From: Calliopum simillimum
Lineage: Eukaryota > Arthropoda > Insecta > Diptera > Lauxaniidae
Assembly (NCBI GenBank): GCA_951812925.1
Contig: OX638370.1
Span: forward strand, 117,318,897-117,382,896
Direction: 5' to 3'
DNA: 64,000 nucleotides
Part shown: positions 57,000-64,000 of the stretch, piece after piece
Layout of the letters: every line of letters begins with the position of its first letter
How positions within the stretch are numbered: the stretch's first letter is position 1
Translations under genes and position numbers: made by a program
Notes under the pieces: model-generated
Told to the model about the DNA's origin: nothing
Databases searched by the model: none
The model's input: only the letters and a program-made list of their open reading frames with translations

Positions 57000-59620
57000 G
57001 CGAAGAAACACTTACAAATTTTATGCGTTTACTTCAAAGGCGGATAACGCGGAAAGTAAGAGTCCAATCGGAAAGGTTTGAGAAGGAGAATTATGGCTAT
57101 TCGATGCCATTAAAAATAAAAAATGAAATAACACATTTTTATGGAATTGCATAAAATCAGCGCATTCTGCAACTTCAAACTAAGGATATCTCAAGATGCT
57201 GCAGGATGCTGCGATTCTGATTCTAAGGGTACATATCTTGTTAAAAGTTCACAAAATTTTTTTTTATTTTGTGTGCCTGCATAATTTTTGCAATCAAATA
57301 TTTCAAGATACTTTGTACAGCTTAAAAACTTGACGACTTAAAATTTTGTTTTGTTTTGTAAAGTTAATTTTCAAATCCGGTTCATTTCTCCGAACGAAAT
57401 ATGTGTATTATTAAATTTTTTCTTCATTTTCGTCATTTATTTTTTTTGTTTGTATGAAGAGAATTTCGCAGATATAATTCTATTTTTGGAAAAAGATCAA
57501 TAATAATGATATGCATAACTTAAGAAAACAAGATTATAAAAATATAAAAAAATTTGGAAAAATAAAAAAAAAATCCCAGAAATAAGCTGCTACACAGTTA
57601 GATATGCGTATATAGCGTATCATTAATTATGCATGTACTTTGCTCGCATAAGGCACTTAATCTTTAGTCGGATATCAACACCTTATCAACGACTGAGCTC
57701 TGGTTAAAGAATTCAAGATATTTAAAGAATAAACACAAGAATTAATTAAAAACCTAAAAACACAAATCATATGATAAAATCATTCAAGGAAATATTAACA
57801 TATTCATTGGGCTTTTATTACGACTTCGAGAGACGACTGAACATTAGCGCGAATAAAGAGATGGTATGGACAAGATTAAGAAATTCTATTGAAGAAACAA
57901 ACAAAGAAAGATGAGACGCCGCTAAAGAAAAAGCGAAAAAACCAATGACGCAAATAACATGTAGCTATGTTATCAACAATGCTATAACAGCTACATAATT
58001 AATATTCCAACTTTATAAATATGTATATGTTTTATTAAAAAATTTACATTTTGGCATAAATTAATTGTATCACTTTCCCATAAGTAGCGCCACCACTAAC
58101 AACACCAACGCCACCACCATCTTTATCAACAGCTCTTTTATATTAATCGAGATCATATAGGTGCGTTCATAATCGCATATAACGCTCTGAGATAAAAAGT
58201 TGTGGTTAATTAAAAAATTACGGTCTCAGTGTAATAATCAGACAGTCATTTTGGTCGGTCGTTCGGTCAATAACCCATACTTACTAACTTGATGACGACC
58301 AAAAACAGTAAGAGACCATGCGAGATGTAATTAATTATTTAATCTAAATAACGAATGTTCGAAAATACAAAGAGAAAAAAATCCGTGGCTAATTATATAC
58401 ACATAGTCAACTTTATACATAGCGAAAGCGTGCTTTTTACTGTGCCCTATATGGTTTTTTTTTATATTTTTGTTGATTTTACGTAAAAAAACAAAAGTAA
58501 TTCAATAACATAATACTCGTAACCCAATATATTCATAAGCGTTTGTGAATACTTTTATTTTGTTTTTTAAATAAAATTATGAATAATCGGTTATGGGATA
58601 AGGCGTTACGTTAGGGTGGTTTATACAGATTGTGATAGTTTGGTTATATTACAACAAATACTAACGGTTTAAATTGAGTAGTTATGTATATTTTGGATTC
58701 ATAAATAAATAAAAACTAAAGTTCGGTATTGGAGCGAGTTTTTTTTTTTTTTTTTTTTTTGATTTTAATACACTATGTAAGTCAAATTAAGACTTTACAT
58801 TTAAAAACAAGCATATTCATTATGACGGCATTTGTTATTTGAATATGGACTGCAGATGCTTGATAAATTAGCCATATATTGATTTTGCATATTTCTAAAA
58901 TAGTGATGACAAACCAAGATCAAGATTAGAGTAGTCATAGTCTTGGTCTTGGGCATTGAGTCATGGTATTGGTTTGGATATGGAATCTTAATCCTGGTCT
59001 TGAGCATTAACTCTTGGTCTCGGTCTTGAAAAAATTTTATCGACTGAATGCTCTTTTCCTCTTTATATTACGATCAAATCAAAGAAGAAAATTTGAGAAT
59101 TGATAATAAAAAATTTCCATGATAATTTTTTTCTAATTTTGGCACGAGATTGATAGATGTTGTAACTTACATTCGGGTTTTGCAGCCAACAAATTGACTA
59201 AAAATTTCTAATTCTTTAATCCCTAAAAAAATCACTACGCAATCAAAGGTTCAATACCAACCTCGCAATATTATTCCATTATACTCGAAACCTCCCATTT
59301 ACAACACATTCTCAAAATCATCGTAGCTGTTTATTAGAACGGCAATTATACATAATCTGTTAATAATAATGCGTTACTCGTATAACCGCCAAAAATGGTC
59401 CAATTGTAGATCGATTGAGTCAGTAGTTTTATAATATTACTGATTTAGATTAGATTAGGGTGGCGATAATTGCGTTGACCAAAAACCTCACAAAGACCGT
59501 CTAGGTCTATAGCGTTACCACAAACTCCCTTCTGTTAGACGAATAGTATTAAGGGAACTGATGCTATTATGGTACTCCTAATGTTTAGGTGGAATTTGAA
59601 AGAGAACCGTTAGATCAATT
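57000..59620. other. Non-coding DNA, simple repeats only
   Basis: A T run of about 24 bases at 58738-58760 and a degenerate (T)CTTGGTCTTG-type low-complexity patch at 58915-59030. No gene or exon recognised. Confidence 0.4.
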
Positions 59621-59624
59621 TCGT

Positions 59625-60440
59625 CCTAATTATACCCTACACCCAGGGTATATTCACTTTGTAGTTCCGTTTGTAACGCAGAGAAGGAGGCGTGGCAGAT
59701 ATGGAAAATTATATATATTCTTGATCAACGTAACCTCCTGAGTCGATATATCCATGTCCGTCTGTCTGGCTGGCTGGCTGGGTGGCTGGCTGGCTGGGTG
59801 GCTGGCTGGCTGGGTAACGGCTGTGTGTGGAAATACATTTTTTGGGAAAACTAAGCAAGATAATTCAATGAAATTTGGTACACAGCCTTCGTCGTCAAAG
59901 TTAGCGCGGGGGATTGAAAATGAGCGAAATCGGTCAACGGACACGCCTACCGCCCATACAAAAAATATCTTCAAAATGCAAATTTTGGAGTATATTTCAC
60001 AACAATGCAACCAAAATACACATAAATACTACGAATTGTCAGCGCAAGCTCTGAGAAAAAGCTGGTCGAATTCGGACAAGAGGGCATGGCACCTCTCATA
60101 TAAGCAAAAGCTTCAAAACGCTGTACTGAAAGCGTTTTTTGAGATAATCAAACTAGATTTGACTCGGACACTAAGAACTATAAATGCAAGCTTTAAGCAA
60201 AAACTGGATAAAATCGGACAAGAGGGCGTGGCTCCTCCCATATAAGCAAAAGCTTCAAAATGCTATTCTGAAAATATTTTTTCAGATAATCCAACCAAAT
60301 TAAATACTAAAAACTATAAATGCAAGCTCTGAGAAAAAACTGGGTGAATTTGGAGGGCGTGGCACCTCCCATATTAGCAAAATTTTCAAAATACTGCTGT
60401 GTTGGGTATTTAATGTTTGGCCAGGCCAAAGGTAACACCC
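59625..60440. repeat. Dispersed repeat with GAGTCGATAT head and about 140-bp tandem units, copy 1
   Basis: It begins near TATACCCTACACCCAGGGTA, then CCTCCTGAGTCGATATATCC, a (GGCT/GGGT)n stretch at 59763-59816, and then units of roughly 140 bp marked by GCAAGCTCTGAGAAAAAGCT, GGACAAGAGGGC(A/G)TGG and CTCC(C)ATATAAGCAAAAGCTT at about 60045, 60190 and 60325. The same series recurs at 61.47-61.89 kb. Such GAGTCGATATnnCCATGTCCGTC repeats are widespread in fly genomes. The 163-codon frame at 59754-60245 is produced by the repeat and not considered a gene. Confidence 0.6.
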
Positions 60441-60579
60441 TTACTAGTTTTATTTAATGTTTATCATTGAAGTATTGGCTACAGAATATATTTAAAAAAA
60501 ATGTGTGCAATTTCATTAAAAAAAGTTATTGAGCAAAATCTGAAAAAAGTCAAAAAAGCTGTTTTCAAAAAGTTCTCAG

Positions 60580-60840
60580 GTAATGTGGTATATATGGTGG
60601 CACAATGTGGTATATATACTGATCAGTACTTGTAAAGTGGGCTGGTAATGTGGTACATATAAGTAGGGTAATATGGTATACTTAACCATACAACCAAATA
60701 TAAAGTTTAAAAGGTATGAAATAAGTTAATAATAACATTTACATTGGTTCTCAAACTCATAGTTCTTATTATAAAATAAACAGCCATTAAATAATGTTAA
60801 AAATATCAAGAAATGTTCATATACCACATTAGCGAAGCCC
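60580..60840. repeat. AATGTGGTATAT-containing segment
   Basis: AATGTGGTATATAT occurs twice at 60592 and 60607 and, diverged, at 60647, and inverted as ATATACCACATT at 60820-60831. It may be a small inverted-repeat element between the two GAGTCGATAT copies. Boundaries are uncertain. Confidence 0.3.
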
Positions 60841-60847
60841 GTCTATA

Positions 60848-61465
60848 TATCGATACCTTAGAGCGCTATAGTCCTATCTCCACTTTTTGCGATTTTGAGA
60901 TTTTTGCAGTTATGGCATCATTGTGGGATTCTTTACCGTGTGGAAAGCTGTGTGATGTCGAAATACCACAAAAATACCAAAATATTTCATAATTAAGAAA
61001 AATCCTATCTCCAAACTGTAATTTTTTCAAGAGCGCTACTGTTTTATCTCCACTAAATATTGAAATAAGTCACATTTTTAAAAAAAATTCTTCGTTTTTT
61101 CGCGTTTTCTTCGCGTTTCATGACTTTTTGAGACATTTTAGTGAACAAATTTGGTTGCACTCAAGGCTCCACTCTTGTTTGTCGGAACCAAAAATTAAAA
61201 AAAAAAAAAAATTCTTGTTTTTCGTGTTTTCTACTCATTTTAGTAATGATATACTATAAATTGGCTGGGATTTCGTTAGAAATTAATAAAATTGGTTAAA
61301 AACATTAAATTATGTTAAAATAGACCATGGGTAAAAAATATTGCATATATCGTTATATCAAAATAGCAGCCAATCGTAAAATAACCACTGTTTGAAATCT
61401 TCTTTTTGCATTTCCCAACAATTGGAAAAATGGAGATAGGACTATAACGCTCTAAGGTATCGATA
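60848..61465. mobile_element. MITE with TATCGATA ends, copy 2 (both ends intact)
   Basis: TATCGATACCTTAGAGCGCT at 60848 and, inverted, TAACGCTCTAAGGTATCGAT ending at 61465, with GTCCTATCTCCA/TGGAGATAGGAC inside. TA lies outside each end, a possible TA target. It is inserted right at the start of the second GAGTCGATAT repeat, which resumes at 61466 with TATTCTAGATCAGCG. Opposite orientation to copy 1. Confidence 0.85.
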
Positions 61466-61890
61466 TATTCTAGATCAGCGTCACCTCCTGAGTCGATATA
61501 GCTATGTGGTCTGTCTGGCTGGCTGGGTGTGCGTGGAAATACATTTTTTGGGGAAACAGAACAAGATAATACAAAAAAAATTTTCAAATTCCAACTTTAG
61601 CAGTATTTTTCACGACAATGCAACCAAAATACACATAAATACTATGAATTGTAAGGGCAAGCTCTAAGAAAAAACTGTGCGAATTCGGACAAGGGGCGTG
61701 GCACCTCCCATATAGGCAAAGGCTTCAAAACTCTATACTGAAAGCGTTTTTTGAGACAATCGAACTAAACTTTACTCAGACTCTAAGAACTATAAGTGAA
61801 TGCCCTGAGTTAAAACTATATGAAATCAGACAACAAGGCGTGTCACCTCCCACACAACACTATGCTGAAAATGTTTTTTGAGATAATCCA
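61466..61890. repeat. GAGTCGATAT dispersed repeat, copy 2
   Basis: Starts TATTCTAGATCAGCGTCACC, then TCCTGAGTCGATATAGC, a short GGCTGGCTGGGT stretch and two units with GCAAGCTCTAAGAAAAAACT and GGACAAGGGGCGTGGCACCT, in the same order and orientation as copy 1. Confidence 0.65.
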
Positions 61891-62010
61891 ACCAAAATCA
61901 CAAATTTTTTTTTTTTTCTATAACTCCTCAGAGGTATATTTTGACCCCAGCAGGTGCCATTTTTATATCACCCTCCAGAAGCTTTGCAACCTTACCGTTT
62001 ACACCCTGTT
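61890..62010. repeat. Fragment of the foldback family, copy 5 (end only)
   Basis: AACTCCTCAGAGGTATATTTTGA and AGCAGGTGCCATTTTTATAT, then ATCACCCTCCAGAAGCTTTG. These match, with divergence, the right end of the copy at 35.4-36.2 kb. Confidence 0.4.
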
Positions 62011-64000
62011 TAAACAATAAGAATAATCAAATAGTTTTGTTCAAAGAAATAGAAACAATAAATTTCTAATAAAAGCTTGAATGTCATCGTCAATTGTCAA
62101 TAAACTTGATTCTATTGAATATTTTTTTTTTTTTTTTCAATTTAGCATCAATATCAATGTTGTCGTGTTTCATTTTTCGTGATTGTTCAACACACATATT
62201 TACTCTAATATGTATAAACTTATCGAGTATTTCGGTTTTAGATATTAAACTCATCTATAGCATTTTGTGTGCAAGATAACAAGCTGACAGACTATATTAT
62301 CTCGTTTAGAGATTAAAAGCTGTTTTGATTTATATACAAGGGTACCGGCTAGGCCGGTATTGTTGCAAGTGTGAACGGTTAGTAACTGTTCACCCTGCAG
62401 CATCATAAAATGATTTTAAATCAATTTGTAGTCATTTAAAGATGAAAAATTTAAAGAAAACAAATGTTAATAATGCAACGGTTTTTTGTTTACGTCAATA
62501 TATAAACAAGATTTTTGTCAATTGATAAAAAATAATTTGTATTAACATCGGCGTGGGGAGATAAAATACAAATTATTATGAAAAGAAATTTTCAATAACA
62601 TGTGTTAGAAAAACATATAACAAAATAAAAACATTTTCAAGTCCAAAGTTCATAAGATGCCTTAACAGTTTAAGGCAAAAAAAATACCATTCATGAACTT
62701 TACATTGTTCTATTAGCTCGTGAGCCTTTTCTTGATGCAAACTTAAAGATTGTTGTAAGGTAAATTTATCCTACCTGATTACGGTTTCTTCAATAATTAT
62801 GTTTCAAACATTTTTTGGGAAGTTTTTTTTTCAGTCAATGGATAGAAAAAGTTCGATTTCGAGGTGTACCGGCCAGGTTTTCTCCAATGATCAATCACCG
62901 GAAAAGGGTCGAAAATTAAATACTTGCTTTGCTACGGATATCACAGTTTTACTCGTTTATCAATGAATGTGCAAGGTTAACGAATTTAGTGATCTGATTT
63001 CCAGAATATCATACGTACTCTTCAAAACTGTGGCTGCAATTAAAAAAATACTTGGATAATAATTTAATATTTCAATATGCATGTCAATACCCGAAAAATT
63101 ACCTCAAGGATGCAAACACTATCGAATTAATACCACAACTTGAATGCAAAGTATCAATTACAAAAAAATGTTCAATAAGTGTTAAAAGCTTAGATCAAGT
63201 TCTTAAGTATCGAGTATCATCTATTTTGAATAAATATTTTATTAAAATTAAAACAAAATGCATGTCAAGGAGATGTGGACGACCTGCAACAACAATAACA
63301 GCCGGTGTGTAAATTGTGGTTCATTTAAATTTCCAAGAGTTCACAATGAACCAGGGTAAAATGCAAATTTTACGCCTAAAGAAATCACTACAACAATGTA
63401 GAGCTCTTCTAGCAATTCAAAATTTGTTAAACCCATCACTAAATGCTTCACAATCAATTTAAAATATAACAAAAAATAAAAAAAAAGATACATAATGCGT
63501 ATTGATAAAATAAAATCCGTTAAAAGTCTAAAAATAAAAAATAAAAATTACTGAATGAAAAATAAAAACATTTTGCCATTGAACTGGAAAAAATGAACTT
63601 ATCTTTAAAAACAATGAACAAAAAAAAAAAAAACAAAAAAACTACTACAAAACCCGTAAATATCTACCTTGTTAACTTATTCATAAAATCGAAGATTTCA
63701 GTTATTGTTTATGCACGTGAATTAACAATAAAAACCAATGCCAAGGTTTACATTTCAATACTGAAACATAGAATATCGAAAAAGAAAAAAAAAATTTTTT
63801 AATTATGAGAAAATTAATTTTTTTCGAAATTAAACTTCGTTATAATTAAATTTACTGTAAAAGAATCAATAAAAAACTTGTAAAAACAATAAATAAACTG
63901 AACAATTAACAAATTTATGGTTGTTTTGTGACTTTTTGAACACTTTATCAGCGTAGTTTTTTAGCATTAGTTCATCTATCAAACATAATTTTCGATACTA
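62010..64000. other. Non-coding DNA, one unassigned ORF
   Basis: A plus-strand frame at 63052-63312 stays open for 86 codons and ends in RRCGRPATTITAGV. It lacks a recognisable domain, and its ATG-like start is not strong. TGAACACTTTATC at 63937-63949 is a lone match to the ends of the element at 38.3-39.1 kb, perhaps the edge of another copy. Confidence 0.35.

Noticed and set aside
59754..60245. 163-codon ORF with a Trp/Gly/Leu-rich start
   Set aside because: The start is the (GGCT/GGGT)n simple repeat and the rest is the 140-bp tandem repeat also present in copy 2.
1..64000. CRISPR array, bacterial operon or phage origin
   Set aside because: Spliced genes, poly(A) signals and eukaryotic transposons show an animal genome; the tandem array has no spacer structure.

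Overview
This looks like a piece of a large, AT-rich, transposon-loaded genome of a higher fly (Diptera: Brachycera). The evidence is a recognisable ecdysis-triggering-hormone precursor with fly-type PRL-amide and PRI-amide peptides, an ORC4 gene with 61-73 nt introns of the kind flies use, a TATA/initiator promoter of fly type, an intact RTE-like retrotransposon, and many palindromic (foldback/MITE) elements. A tephritid-like fly is plausible, but that is inference from style and not from a diagnostic sequence.

Layout. 1-5.1 kb: AT-rich DNA with foldback repeat fragments. 5.1-8.26 kb: an RTE-type LINE with an intact 1034-codon ORF, inserted into a short tandem repeat. 8.3-17.6 kb: mostly non-coding, with CAA/CAG-rich stretches, degenerate repeats and one possible His/Gln-rich terminal exon at 15.04-15.21 kb. 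17.6-22.3 kb: an array of about 29 monomers (128-134 bp) with higher-order structure, sitting in one arm of an asymmetric foldback element. 22.3-36.2 kb: MITEs, a 1.4-kb palindrome, a TIR-like element carrying tRNA-like modules, and a broken coiled-coil exon at 34.4-34.8 kb. 36.3-37.3 kb: the ecdysis triggering hormone gene (Eth, minus). 38.3-40.4 kb: two non-autonomous DNA transposons. 40.6-42.6 kb: an ARL14EP-like cysteine-rich gene (plus), convergent with Orc4 (minus, three exons). 42.8-51.2 kb: dense MITEs, tRNA-like modules, and a mariner pseudogene split by a palindromic element. 51.9-52.8 kb: promoter, 5' leader and first coding exon of an unidentified secreted protein; the rest of that gene is not visible, so 52.8 kb onward is probably a long intron filled with transposons (an 8-bp-TSD palindrome, two MITEs whose ends carry TATCGATA, and duplicated GAGTCGATAT-type repeats).

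The most striking signal is on the minus strand at 45431-45477: a complete hammerhead ribozyme core (CTGATGA, a 6-bp stem II, GAAA, a very short stem III, cleavage triplet GTC, a 5-bp stem I). It lies inside a 416-bp element with roughly 95-bp terminal inverted repeats, downstream of a tRNA-like sequence with good A and B boxes in the same orientation. Several other elements in the window also carry tRNA-like pol III boxes inside inverted repeats, which hints at a recurring small-mobile-element architecture.

Functionally the real genes are unrelated neighbours: a neuropeptide controlling moulting behaviour, an ORC subunit, a small cysteine-rich protein, and a secreted protein. Everything else is mobile or simple-repeat DNA.
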